Assembly: GCF_024749045.1 (NCBI RefSeq)
Contig: NZ_CP087184.1
Span: 5,208,001-5,272,000 of the forward strand
Direction of reading: 5' to 3'
DNA: 64,000 bases
From: Pseudomonas sp. B21-028
Lineage (GTDB): Bacteria > Pseudomonadota > Gammaproteobacteria > Pseudomonadales > Pseudomonadaceae
The notes beneath the pieces were generated by a model that was not told the DNA's origin, made no database searches, and saw only the letters and a program-made list of their open reading frames with translations. Shown piece after piece: positions 8,860 to 17,370 of the stretch (positions are counted from its first letter, which is position 1; each line of letters starts with the position of its first letter). A program made the translations under genes and the position numbers.

Positions 8860-10658
8860 AGGCCCTTCGCCGCTTCGGCCTGTTCTTCATCGGTGCCCTG
8901 CTCGCCTCGGTCCTGCTGTTCATGTACATCAATTCGAGTGCCCAGCAGGCTGCTTCGTACATCGAGTCCAGGGACCTGGTCCGCCTGCTCAAGCAGCAGG
9001 ACGCCATCTGGGACAACGAAGTACTCAAATCCCGCATCGCCCTGAGTCACAACTACGATCCGCTGGTCTCCCCATTGCACGAAATGACGCGCCTGTGGCG
9101 ACGCCTCGACGCCATTGAATCGGAGCCTGGTCGCCATGCCCACTCGCTCTGGGAGAGCCAGCGCGACGAATACCTCAAGGCCATCAAGGAAAAGACCCGA
9201 CTGGTGGAACAGTTCAAGTCCCACAATGCAGTGTTGCGCAATTCCCTGGCGTTCCTGCCCACCGCCGAGGACGACATCCAGGCCGAGTTCGCCCAGCTGT
9301 CCGACGAGGACAAACTGCAGCTGCAAAGTGTTGCCATCGATACCTACGACCTGCTGCTCAGCAGCATGGAGTTCTCCCAGCTCACTACCCGCGAAATTGC
9401 CGCCGAGGTGCTGCTTGGCCTGAACCGCCTCGATGTGAACAAGGAGCGCCTGCCGGTGGGCCTGCATGACTCCATCGACATCCTGAGCCGGCACATTGCC
9501 CTGATCCTGCGCGAACAACCACGGGTCAATGAGTTGCTGGAGGGCATCGAAGCCGTTCCCGTCTCCGATCACCTGGACACCATCACCCGCCTGCTCGATG
9601 AGGACCAGGAAATAGCCGCCCACAGGTACCAGCGCAATCACGTGTACCTGCTGGTGTTCGCCACTCTCCTGGTGTTGATATTGATCTGGCTGGCCATCCG
9701 GCTGATACGCAGCTTTGCCGAGATCAAGCGGGTCAACAACGCCCTGCAAACCGCCAACGACGAATTGGAACAACGGGTCGAAGAGCGCACCCGCGAGCTC
9801 AAGGATACCCAGAGTGAATTGATGGATACCGCCCGCCAGGCCGGCATGGCGGAAATCGCCACCAATGTGCTGCACAACGTCGGCAACGTGCTCAACAGCG
9901 TGAATATCTCCGCCGATCTGGTCAGTCGCAAATTGCGCAGCAGCAAGGCCCAGGGACTGGGCAAGGCAATGAGCCTGATCAACGAGCACCCCCATGACCT
10001 GGGGCATTTCCTCAGCGAAGACGAGAAAGGCAAGCTGCTGCCCGGCTATCTCAACCAGTTGGTGGACGCCATGGCAGTCGAGCAGCAGAGCCTGATCGAT
10101 GAGCTGGCCCTGTTGAGCAAGAGCGTGGACCACATCAAGGACATCGTCTCCACGCAGCAATCCTATGCCGGAGCCAACAGCATGATGGAACCGCTGGTGA
10201 TCAGCGAATTGCTTGAAGATGCCCTGCGCATGAACTCCGGCGCCCTGACCCGGCACCATGTGACGGTGATCAAGGAATACGGTAACGTGCCTCGGGTCAT
10301 GGGCGACAAGCACCGGCTGCTGCTGATCCTGATCAACCTGATCAGCAACGCCAAATACGCCATGGCCGGGGTCTCGAATCATGCGCGGAACATGACCCTG
10401 AGTGCGGCGGTCGTAAATGACGAGACGTTGCAGATCAGTGTCAAGGACGAGGGCGAAGGTATTCCGGAAGAAAACATGACACGTATCTTTGCCCACGGTT
10501 TTACCACGCGCAAGGAAGGCCACGGGTTCGGCCTGCACAGCTGTGCAACGGCCGCCATCGAAATGAACGGCCGCCTCACCGCCCACAGTGAGGGCCCCGG
10601 CAAGGGGGCGACATTCGTACTGCACGTGCCCCTGAAACTCGCGGAAGACGATTCATGA
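8856..10658 (+). CDS. Membrane-bound sensor histidine kinase
   Basis: 600 residues from the ATG that overlaps the peroxidase stop (ATGA); an in-frame ATG six codons earlier is less likely. One membrane helix at about 6-25, a periplasmic region of about 235 residues rich in helices, a second helix at about 263-284, a coiled coil with EERTRELKD, then an unusual H-box NVLHNVGNVLNS (His near 339) and a HATPase_c domain with N-box INLISNAKYA and G-boxes DEGEGIP and GHGFGLHS. The kinase core should phosphorylate the receiver domains of the operon. The periplasmic sensor sits on the same side of the membrane as the peroxidase encoded just upstream. It overlaps the next gene by 4 bp. Confidence 0.92.
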   Translation: MKALRRFGLFFIGALLASVLLFMYINSSAQQAASYIESRDLVRLLKQQDAIWDNEVLKSRIALSHNYDPLVSPLHEMTRLWRRLDAIESEPGRHAHSLWESQRDEYLKAIKEKTRLVEQFKSHNAVLRNSLAFLPTAEDDIQAEFAQLSDEDKLQLQSVAIDTYDLLLSSMEFSQLTTREIAAEVLLGLNRLDVNKERLPVGLHDSIDILSRHIALILREQPRVNELLEGIEAVPVSDHLDTITRLLDEDQEIAAHRYQRNHVYLLVFATLLVLILIWLAIRLIRSFAEIKRVNNALQTANDELEQRVEERTRELKDTQSELMDTARQAGMAEIATNVLHNVGNVLNSVNISADLVSRKLRSSKAQGLGKAMSLINEHPHDLGHFLSEDEKGKLLPGYLNQLVDAMAVEQQSLIDELALLSKSVDHIKDIVSTQQSYAGANSMMEPLVISELLEDALRMNSGALTRHHVTVIKEYGNVPRVMGDKHRLLLILINLISNAKYAMAGVSNHARNMTLSAAVVNDETLQISVKDEGEGIPEENMTRIFAHGFTTRKEGHGFGLHSCATAAIEMNGRLTAHSEGPGKGATFVLHVPLKLAEDDS

Positions 10659-12061
10659 ATAATTTAAGTAACCGGCGCATCCTGTTGGTCGACGACACGC
10701 CCGCCATTCATGAGGATTTCCGCAAGATCCTCACCCCCGAGGAAGACAGCAACACCGACCTGCAGGACATGGAAAGCGCGCTGTTCGGCGAGGCACCGAA
10801 ACCGGTCGGCACGGTATACGAGCTCGACTCGGCCTATGGCGGCCAGGAAGGCCTGAGCAAATTGCAGGCGGCACTGGCAAAAGACCGTCCGTATGCACTG
10901 GCTTTCGTCGACATGCGCATGCCTGAGGGGTGGGACGGGGCCAAGACCATCGAAGAACTGTGGAAGTGCGACCCACAGTTACAGGTGGTGGTGTGCACGG
11001 CCTATTCGGATTATTCCTGGGATGAACTGCTGGATCGACTGAACGGCCACGACCGCCTGCTGATCTTGAAAAAGCCCTTCGATAACATCGAAGTCCAGCA
11101 GATGGCCAACACCCTCACCACCAAATGGGAAATGACTTCGCGCGCACAGTTGAAGATGAGCAAGCTCGAGGAACTGGTGCAGCAACGCACCCAGGCGTTC
11201 AAGCAGGCCAGTACCTTGCTGCAAATGGAAATCGACGAACGCAAGATGCTCGAAACCCAGTTGGTGCAATCGGAAAAGCTCGCCTCGCTGGGTCAGCTGG
11301 CCGCCGGGGTGGCCCACGAAATCAACAACCCCATCGGTTTCATCTCCTCCAACCTGGGCGCCCTGGACGGCTATTTCAGCAAGCTGGAAGAAATGCTCCT
11401 GGCCTATGGCAACGCCGAGGAAGCCATCGCCTCGCCGGAGTTGGTGATGTACCTGGTCAAGCTGCGCGAGCAGGTGGAGCTGGACTTCCTGGTCGAGGAC
11501 ATTCCGTTGCTGATCAAGGAGTCCAAGGACGGCATCGCCCGGGTCGGACAGATCGTCAAGGACCTGAAGGACTTCTCCCGCGTGGACTCCAACCAGGAAT
11601 GGCAGATGGCGAACCTGCAACAGGGCATGGATTCGACGCTGAACATCGTTGCCAACGAAATCAAGTACAAGGCCGACGTGATCAAGGAGTACAGCCCGCT
11701 GCCAGAGGTCGAATGCCTGCCGTCGCAAATCAATCAGGTGATCATGAACCTGATCGTCAACGCCGCTCAGGCCATCGGCCCCGAACGGGGCACTATCACC
11801 CTGCGCAACGGCGTCGACGGTGACAGCGTGTGGATCGAAGTCGCCGACAACGGCTCGGGCATCCCACCGGAAACCCTGCAAAAAATCTTCGACCCGTTCT
11901 TTACCACCAAACCCATCGGCCAGGGCACGGGGCTTGGGCTGTCACTGTCCTATGGCATCGTGAAGAAGCACAACGGCGAGATCAGCGTGCGAAGTGAGGT
12001 GGGGGTGGGTACGACGTTCCGGATCGAGTTGCCGATGCGGCAGATGAAGTTGGCGGAGTGA
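10655..12061 (+). CDS. Hybrid receiver-histidine kinase (REC-HisKA-HATPase)
   Basis: 468 residues with no membrane segment. The receiver (about 5-150, D86 in FVDMRMP) is the third copy of the insertion-bearing REC type in this operon. A coiled coil leads to a HisKA domain with the conserved [11 protein letters not shown] (His near 221) and a HATPase_c domain with N-box [10 protein letters not shown] and G-boxes DNGSGIP and [10 protein letters not shown] cytoplasmic kinase with an N-terminal receiver is suited to be controlled by the membrane kinase and to pass phosphate on to the GGDEF and EAL proteins; the direction of flow is inference. It is the last gene of the operon and is followed by a REP array. 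Confidence 0.92.
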   Translation: MNNLSNRRILLVDDTPAIHEDFRKILTPEEDSNTDLQDMESALFGEAPKPVGTVYELDSAYGGQEGLSKLQAALAKDRPYALAFVDMRMPEGWDGAKTIEELWKCDPQLQVVVCTAYSDYSWDELLDRLNGHDRLLILKKPFDNIEVQQMANTLTTKWEMTSRAQLKMSKLEELVQQRTQAFKQASTLLQMEIDERKMLETQLVQSEKLASLGQLAAGVAHEINNPIGFISSNLGALDGYFSKLEEMLLAYGNAEEAIASPELVMYLVKLREQVELDFLVEDIPLLIKESKDGIARVGQIVKDLKDFSRVDSNQEWQMANLQQGMDSTLNIVANEIKYKADVIKEYSPLPEVECLPSQINQVIMNLIVNAAQAIGPERGTITLRNGVDGDSVWIEVADNGSGIPPETLQKIFDPFFTTKPIGQGTGLGLSLSYGIVKKHNGEISVRSEVGVGTTFRIELPMRQMKLAE

Positions 12062-12322
12062 CCCGAATTTACCTGTAAAAGAGTGCCCCTCTTGTGGCGA
12101 GGGGATTTATCCCCGCTGGGCCGCGCAGCGGCCCTAAAACCAGGCGACTCGGTACTTCAGGCAGATTGAGTCGATTGTATTGGGGCTGCTACGCAGCCCA
12201 GCGGGGATAAATCCCCTCGCCACGGATAAAGCTCTTAGCACATAAAATCCTCTCATCACCGGTTACCCAGCGTTTCGCCAGCAGCGCAGAATGCCCCCCC
12301 TCGCCCCTACCCAGGAAACCGC

Positions 12323-12466
12323 ATGAGCCTGTCGCTATTAAGCCCGTTACGCCTTCTTCGCCGGCTGTGTGCTGTCCACCCTCGCCAGATTTGCTCCAAC
12401 ACAAAGCCTGGGCAAGATCCTCTGTGGCGAGGGGATTTATCCCCGCTGGGGCGCGCAGCGGCCCTA
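12323..12466 (+). pseudogene. Truncated duplicate of glutamate-synthase-like gene start, copy 1
   Basis: The copy has the same leader and ATG as the intact gene. It carries an extra C (AGCCCGTTA against AGCCGTTA), so it shifts frame after seven codons. It is the most diverged unit. Confidence 0.75.
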
Positions 12467-12652
12467 AAACCAGGCGACTCGGTACTTCAGGCAGATTGAG
12501 TCGATTGTATTGGGGCTGCTACGCAGCCCAGCGGGGATAAATCCCCTCGCCACGGATAAAGCCCTCAGCACATGAAATCCTCTCATCACCGGTTACCCAG
12601 TGTTTCGCCAGCAGCGCAGAATGGCCCTTCGCCCCTATCCCAAGGAAACCGC

Positions 12653-12796
12653 ATGAGCCTGTCGCTATTAAGCCGTTACGCCTTCTTCGCCGGCTGTGTG
12701 CTGTCCACCCTCGCCAGATTTGCTCCAACACAAAGCCTGGGCAAGATCCTCTGTGGCGAGGGGATTTATCCCCGCTGGGGCGCGCAGCGGCCCTAA
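12653..12796 (+). pseudogene. Truncated duplicate of gene start, copy 2
   Basis: AAGGA and ATG are kept. The first 21 codons match the real gene apart from a Phe to Ser change, then the frame runs through the junction and into a REP, ending at TAA. If translated it would give a 47-residue peptide with one membrane-like segment and a REP-encoded tail (GEGIYPRWGAQRP). Confidence 0.75.
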
Positions 12797-12981
12797 AACC
12801 AGGCGACTCGGTACTTCAGGCAGATTGAGTCGATTGTATTGGGGCTGCTACGCAGCCCAGCGGGGATGAATCCCCTCGCCACGGATAAAGCCCTTAGCAC
12901 ATGAAATCCTCTTATCACCGGTTACCCAGCGTTTCGCCAGCAGCGCAGAATGGCCCTTCGCCCCTATCCCAAGGAAACCGC

Positions 12982-13125
12982 ATGAGCCTGTCGCTATTAA
13001 GCCGTTACGCCTTCTTCGCCGGCTGTGTGTTGTCCACCCTCGCCAGCTTTGCTCCAACACAAAGCCTGGGCAAGATCCTCTGTGGCGAGGGGATTTATCC
13101 CCGCTGGGGCGCGCAGCGGCCCTAA
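12982..13125 (+). pseudogene. Truncated duplicate of gene start, copy 3
   Basis: This has the same structure as copy 2, with an intact ribosome-binding site and a 47-codon frame. Residue 22 is Ser in place of Arg. Confidence 0.75.
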
Positions 13126-13310
13126 AACCAGGCGACTCGGTACTTCAGGCAGATTGAGTCGATTGTATTGGGGCTGCTGCGCAGCCCAGCGGGGATGAAT
13201 CCCCTCGCCACGGATAAAGCTCTCAGCACATGAAATCCTCTCATCACCGGTTACCCAGCGTTTCGCCAGCAGCGCAGAATGGCCCTTCGCCCCTACCCCA
13301 AGGAAACCGC

Positions 13311-13454
13311 ATGAGCCTGTCGCTATTAAGCCGTTACGCCTTCTTCGCCGGCTGTGTGTTGTCCACCCTCGCCAGATTTACTCCAACAAAAAGCCTGGGC
13401 AAGATCCTCTGTGGCGAGGGGATTTATCCCCGCTGGGGCGCGCAGCGGCCCTAA
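13311..13454 (+). pseudogene. Truncated duplicate of gene start, copy 4
   Basis: This has the same structure as copy 2, with a few substitutions in the junction (TPTKS in place of APTQS). The start context is intact. Confidence 0.75.
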
Positions 13455-13639
13455 AACCAGGCGACTCGGTACTTCAGGCAGATTGAGTCGATTGTATTGG
13501 GGCTGCTACGCAGCCCAGCGGGGATGAATCCCCTCGCCACGGATAAAGCCCTTAGCACATGAAATCCTCTTATCACCGGTTGCCCAGCGTTTCGCCAGCA
13601 GCGCAGAATGGCCCTTCGCCCCTACCCCAAGGAAACCGC

Positions 13640-13783
13640 ATGAGCCTGTCGCTATTAAGCCGTTACGCCTTCTTCGCCGGCTGTGTGCTGTTCACCCTCG
13701 CCAGATTTGCTCCAACACAAAGCCTGGGCAAGATCCTCTGTGGCGAGGGGACTTATCCCCGCTGGGGCGCGCAGCGGCCCTAA
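13640..13783 (+). pseudogene. Truncated duplicate of gene start, copy 5
   Basis: This is the copy closest to the intact gene. It shares the Phe codon (TTC at codon 18) with the real gene, whereas copies 2-4 have TCC. It ends in the REP like the others. Confidence 0.75.
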
Positions 13784-13968
13784 AACCAGGCGACTCGGTA
13801 CTTCAGGCAGATTGAGTCGATTGTATTGGGGCTGCTACGCAGCCCAGCGGGGATGAATCCCCTCGCCACGGATAAAGCCCTTAGCACATGAAATCCTCTT
13901 ATCATCGGTTGCCCAGCGTTTCGCCAGCAGCGCAGAATGGCCCTTCGCCCCTACCCCAAGGAAACCGC

Positions 13969-15588
13969 ATGAGCCTGTCGCTATTAAGCCGTTACGCCTT
14001 CTTCGCCGGCTGTGTGCTGTTCACCCTCGCCAGCCTGCCGTTCCTTGCGCATGACTGGCTATGGCCGATCGCGCTGGTGACAGGCCTGCTGAGCCTGCTG
14101 GGGTTGTTCGACCTGCTGCAAAAACGCCACGCCGTGCGGCGCAACTATCCGATCCTGGGCAATATCCGCTACCTGGTCGAAGGCATTCGCCCGGAGATCC
14201 GCCAATACCTGCTCGAATCCGACAGCGATGCCCTGCCCTTCTCCCGCGCCCAGCGCTCACTGGTGTACTCCCGGGCCAAGAACGAAAGCGCCGACAAACC
14301 CTTCGGCACCTTGATCGACGTCTACCAGGCCGGTTTCGAATTCATCGGCCACTCCATGCGCCCGGCTCCGCTGAGCGACCCCAGTGGGTTTCGCGTAACG
14401 GTCGGTGGCCCGCAGTGCACCCAGCCTTACTCGGCTTCGGTGTTCAACATTTCCGCCATGAGCTTCGGCTCCCTGAGCGCCAACGCCATCCGGGCGTTGA
14501 ACCAAGGCGCGAAGCTCGGCAATTTCGCCCACGATACCGGCGAAGGCAGCATCAGCCCCTACCACCGTGAACACGGCGGCGACCTGACCTGGGAGCTGGG
14601 CAGCGGCTACTTCGGCTGTCGCACCGCGGACGGCCACTTCGACCCGGAGCGGTTCGCCGCCCAGGCCCGGGACCCACAGGTGCGGATGATTGAAATCAAG
14701 ATGAGCCAGGGCGCCAAACCCGGCCACGGCGGGATTCTGCCCAAGCACAAGGTCACCCGGGAAATCGCCGAAACCCGCGGCATCCGCATGGGCGAGGATT
14801 GCGTTTCACCGTCCTGCCACAGTGCGTTCTCCACGCCCATCGAGTTGATGCGGTTCGTACAGCAACTGCGTGAGTTGTCCGGTGGCAAGCCGGTGGGCTT
14901 CAAATTCTGCCTGGGTCACCCATGGGAGTTCATGGGGATCGCCAAGGCCATGCTGGAAACCGGTATCCTGCCCGACTTCATCGTGGTGGACGGCAAGGAA
15001 GGTGGCACGGGCGCCGCGCCGGTCGAGTTCACCGACCACATCGGCGCGCCGTTGCGCGAGGGACTGCTGTTCGTCCACAACACCCTGGTGGGTCTGAACT
15101 TGCGGGACAAGATCAAGCTCGGCGCCAGCGGCAAGATCGTCAGCGCCTTCGACATCGCCAGCGTACTGGCCATCGGTGCCGACTGGGCCAACGCCGCCCG
15201 GGGCTTCATGTTCGCCATCGGCTGCATCCAGTCGCAAAGCTGCCACACCAACAAATGCCCCACCGGCGTCGCCACCCAGGACACCTTGCGCCAGCGCGCC
15301 CTGGTCGTCCCGGACAAGGCCCAGCGGGTCTACAGCTTTCACCGCAACACCCTCAAGGCCCTGGCGGAAATGCTCGCCGCCGCCGGCCTCGAACACCCGT
15401 CGCAGTTGCAACCCAAGCACCTGGTTCGACGGATGTCCGCGACCGAGATCAAGCTGTTTTCACAGCTGCATGTGTTTCTGAAGCCAGGGGAGTTGCTGAC
15501 GGGCGAAGTCAATGGCGCGTTTTATTCGCGAATGTGGCAGATGGCGCGGGCGGACAGTTTCGAGCCTTTGGAAATGGAGGTTGCGTAA
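13969..15588 (+). CDS. FMN-binding glutamate-synthase-like protein
   Basis: 539 residues from the ATG with AAGGA nine bases upstream; the open frame extends 27 codons further back but lacks a ribosome site there. An N-terminal hydrophobic segment (about 4-45) suggests a membrane anchor. The rest is the FMN-binding TIM barrel of the glutamate synthase large-subunit family: ISAMSFGSLS, GEGSISPYH, GAKPGHGG, DGKEGGTGAAP, and the C-terminal cysteine cluster CIQSQSCHTNKCPTG that holds a 3Fe-4S-type site in GltB. It lacks the N-terminal glutaminase domain and the C-terminal beta-helix of full GltB, as do stand-alone members of the family. The electron donor and product are not known. Its leader and first 65 bp are amplified in the preceding array. 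Confidence 0.9.
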   Translation: MSLSLLSRYAFFAGCVLFTLASLPFLAHDWLWPIALVTGLLSLLGLFDLLQKRHAVRRNYPILGNIRYLVEGIRPEIRQYLLESDSDALPFSRAQRSLVYSRAKNESADKPFGTLIDVYQAGFEFIGHSMRPAPLSDPSGFRVTVGGPQCTQPYSASVFNISAMSFGSLSANAIRALNQGAKLGNFAHDTGEGSISPYHREHGGDLTWELGSGYFGCRTADGHFDPERFAAQARDPQVRMIEIKMSQGAKPGHGGILPKHKVTREIAETRGIRMGEDCVSPSCHSAFSTPIELMRFVQQLRELSGGKPVGFKFCLGHPWEFMGIAKAMLETGILPDFIVVDGKEGGTGAAPVEFTDHIGAPLREGLLFVHNTLVGLNLRDKIKLGASGKIVSAFDIASVLAIGADWANAARGFMFAIGCIQSQSCHTNKCPTGVATQDTLRQRALVVPDKAQRVYSFHRNTLKALAEMLAAAGLEHPSQLQPKHLVRRMSATEIKLFSQLHVFLKPGELLTGEVNGAFYSRMWQMARADSFEPLEMEVA

Positions 15589-15642
15589 CCGTTAACGCAG
15601 GGCCCGAAAGCCTCGATCGGCCGGGGTTTCGGATCGCTCCAC

Positions 15643-15658
15643 CTGTCAACTCTGACAG
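15643..15658. promoter_or_regulatory. Short palindrome upstream of opgD
   Basis: CTGTCA-ACTC-TGACAG is a perfect 6-bp inverted repeat with a 4-bp spacer about 60 bp before the opgD start. It could be a regulator half-site pair or a small hairpin. No family is assigned. Confidence 0.35.
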
Positions 15659-15671
15659 TAGACGGCTACGC

Positions 15672-15711
15672 CCCTGCAATTGAACATCCCCTCAGACGTT
15701 CAATTGCAGGG
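15672..15711 (+). promoter_or_regulatory. Perfect 14-bp hairpin covering the opgD ribosome-binding site
   Basis: CCCTGCAATTGAAC at 15672-15685 is repeated in inverse at 15698-15711 with a 12-nt loop. The right arm includes AGGG, the only Shine-Dalgarno-like sequence before the ATG at 15720. No T-run follows, so it is not a simple terminator. It could control access of the ribosome to opgD or be a protein-binding palindrome. Confidence 0.55.
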
Positions 15712-15719
15712 AAGATGCT

Positions 15720-17312
15720 ATGTTGACGCGCCGCGATCTCGTGAGCTTCACCTCGCTCTGTGCAGCCTTTACCTCATTGCCCCTGCCTGTCCCCGCGCTG
15801 GCCAGCGACGTGAAGCCCGACACGCCGGTCCCCTTCAGCTTCGACACATTGATCCTGCTCGCCGAAGCCATGGCGCTCAAACCCTATGTCAAATCGACCG
15901 CCATTCCCGGGCACCTGCTGGCGAAAATCGATTACGACGCATTGAGCAAGATTCGATTCGACAGCGCACGTGCGCTTTTTGCCAACGGCCCCGGCCAGTA
16001 CCCGATCACCTTCTTCCATCTGGGAGAGTTCTTTCGTACCCCGGTAAAAATTCATGTCGTCGCTGATGGCGTCGCCCATGAGATCCCTTACGACAAATCG
16101 CTCTTCGATATGCCCGCCGACAGCCCGGCCCAGGCGCTCGCCTCCAATGTTGGCTTTGCCGGTTTGCGTCTTCAGGAAAGCCGTTTGGGCAAGCCAAAGA
16201 ATCGTGATTGGAAGCACAACGATTGGGCGGCGTTCGTCGGCGCCTCTTATTTTCGGACCATTGGAGAGCAGTACCAGTACGGCATTTCAGCGCGGGGAAT
16301 AGCACTGAATGTCGCACAGGCGGGCATGGCCGAAGAATTTCCTGACTTCACCCAGTTCTGGATCGAGACACCCACCGACGATCGACAAGCCAGCATGACG
16401 CTGTATGGGTTGCTTGAAGGGCCCAGCCTGTGTGGCGCCTATCGCTTTGTGCTGAGCCGCGCCAAAGGTGTGCTGATGGACGTCGAGGCCACGCTGTTTC
16501 TACGCCAGAATATCGATCGCTTCGGCATCGCACCGCTGACGTCAATGTATTGGTTCGGCGAAACGACCAAGGCTACCGCTCTCGACTGGCGTCCTGAAGT
16601 GCACGACTCTGACGGATTGGCGCTATGGACAGGAACGGGTGAACATATCTGGCGCCCGCTTAACAACCCCTCGCGCACCATGGCCTCCGCGTTTTCCGAT
16701 AATAATCCCCGAGGTTTCGGACTGCTCCAGCGAGACCGCTCTTTCGACCATTACCTGGACAAGGCGCGCTATGAACGCCGTCCCGGCTTGTGGGTCGAGC
16801 CATTGGGGGACTGGGGCAACGGCAGCGTACAGTTGGTGGAAATCCCGACCGACGATGAGATCCACGACAACATCGTCGCAATGTGGGTCCCCAAAGAGCC
16901 CGCCGAGGCCGGTAATCAATACCATTTCAAATATCGGCTGCATTGGCTGTCCGAAGAGCCCTACCCCTCCAGCCTGGCACGCTGCGTGGCTACGCGCCTG
17001 GGGAATGGAGGCCTGGCGGGCCGGCCGCGACCCAAGGGCGTACGCAAGTTCTTCGTCGAGTTCTCAGGCGCGCCGCTGGAAAAACTCGCCTTGAGCCAGG
17101 AGCCCGAAGTCGTGCTATGGGCCTCAAGAGGGACGTTTTCGAATGTTTTTTCGGGAATGCTCCCGGACGGACAAGCCGGCCACGGCTACGCGCAATTCGA
17201 TTTGAGTGTAGAGCCTGGCGAACCGGTCGAAATGCGCCTGTACCTGAGCTTCAAAGGCGAGACGCTTACCGAAACCTGGCTTTACCAATACCACACGGCC
17301 GAGCCTCCATAA
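15720..17312 (+). CDS. opgD: Periplasmic glucan biosynthesis protein, OpgD/MdoG family
   Basis: 530 residues. The N-terminus MLTRRDLVSFTSL carries a twin-arginine export motif followed by a hydrophobic stretch ending near ALAS, as in OpgD (OpgG has a Sec signal instead). The body has family segments such as YPITFFHLGEFF, the FGIAPLTSMYWFGE loop and the two-domain length expected of MdoG/OpgD. These periplasmic proteins shape osmoregulated periplasmic glucans. It is followed after 58 bp by a GH3 beta-glucosidase on the same strand, which fits a glucan-processing pair. No mdoH-type glucosyltransferase is adjacent. A 14-bp hairpin covers the ribosome-binding site. Confidence 0.88.
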   Translation: MLTRRDLVSFTSLCAAFTSLPLPVPALASDVKPDTPVPFSFDTLILLAEAMALKPYVKSTAIPGHLLAKIDYDALSKIRFDSARALFANGPGQYPITFFHLGEFFRTPVKIHVVADGVAHEIPYDKSLFDMPADSPAQALASNVGFAGLRLQESRLGKPKNRDWKHNDWAAFVGASYFRTIGEQYQYGISARGIALNVAQAGMAEEFPDFTQFWIETPTDDRQASMTLYGLLEGPSLCGAYRFVLSRAKGVLMDVEATLFLRQNIDRFGIAPLTSMYWFGETTKATALDWRPEVHDSDGLALWTGTGEHIWRPLNNPSRTMASAFSDNNPRGFGLLQRDRSFDHYLDKARYERRPGLWVEPLGDWGNGSVQLVEIPTDDEIHDNIVAMWVPKEPAEAGNQYHFKYRLHWLSEEPYPSSLARCVATRLGNGGLAGRPRPKGVRKFFVEFSGAPLEKLALSQEPEVVLWASRGTFSNVFSGMLPDGQAGHGYAQFDLSVEPGEPVEMRLYLSFKGETLTETWLYQYHTAEPP

Positions 17313-17370
17313 GCCGCGAAGAAGATGTATCCAGTGCCCACCTGACGTAGCCTACGAAAGGTCCGACACC

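Larger units (their letters stand above)
12092..14033. repeat. 329-bp tandem array: REP doublet plus duplicated gene start
   Basis: Six near-identical units lie head to tail. Their copies of the gene-start ATG are at 12323, 12653, 12982, 13311, 13640 and 13969, giving a period of 330 then 329 bp four times. Each unit holds an inverted pair of GTGGCGAGGGGAT-type REPs, then a constant spacer, then the leader, Shine-Dalgarno (AAGGA) and first 65 bp of the glutamate-synthase-like gene at 13969. In units 1-5 a 34-bp junction sequence after the 65 bp runs directly into the next REP. The last unit continues into the real gene. Confidence 0.93.

Noticed and set aside
8658..10625. A 655-codon minus-strand frame
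   Set aside because: It is antisense to the membrane histidine kinase and 3' end of the peroxidase gene, both with clear motifs. The translated product has low-complexity His/Gln/Val-rich composition typical of shadows.
13888..13968. A 27-codon extension of the glutamate-synthase-like protein (MKSSYHRL..)
   Set aside because: The ribosome-binding site lies between it and the ATG at 13969, and the extension is array spacer sequence.
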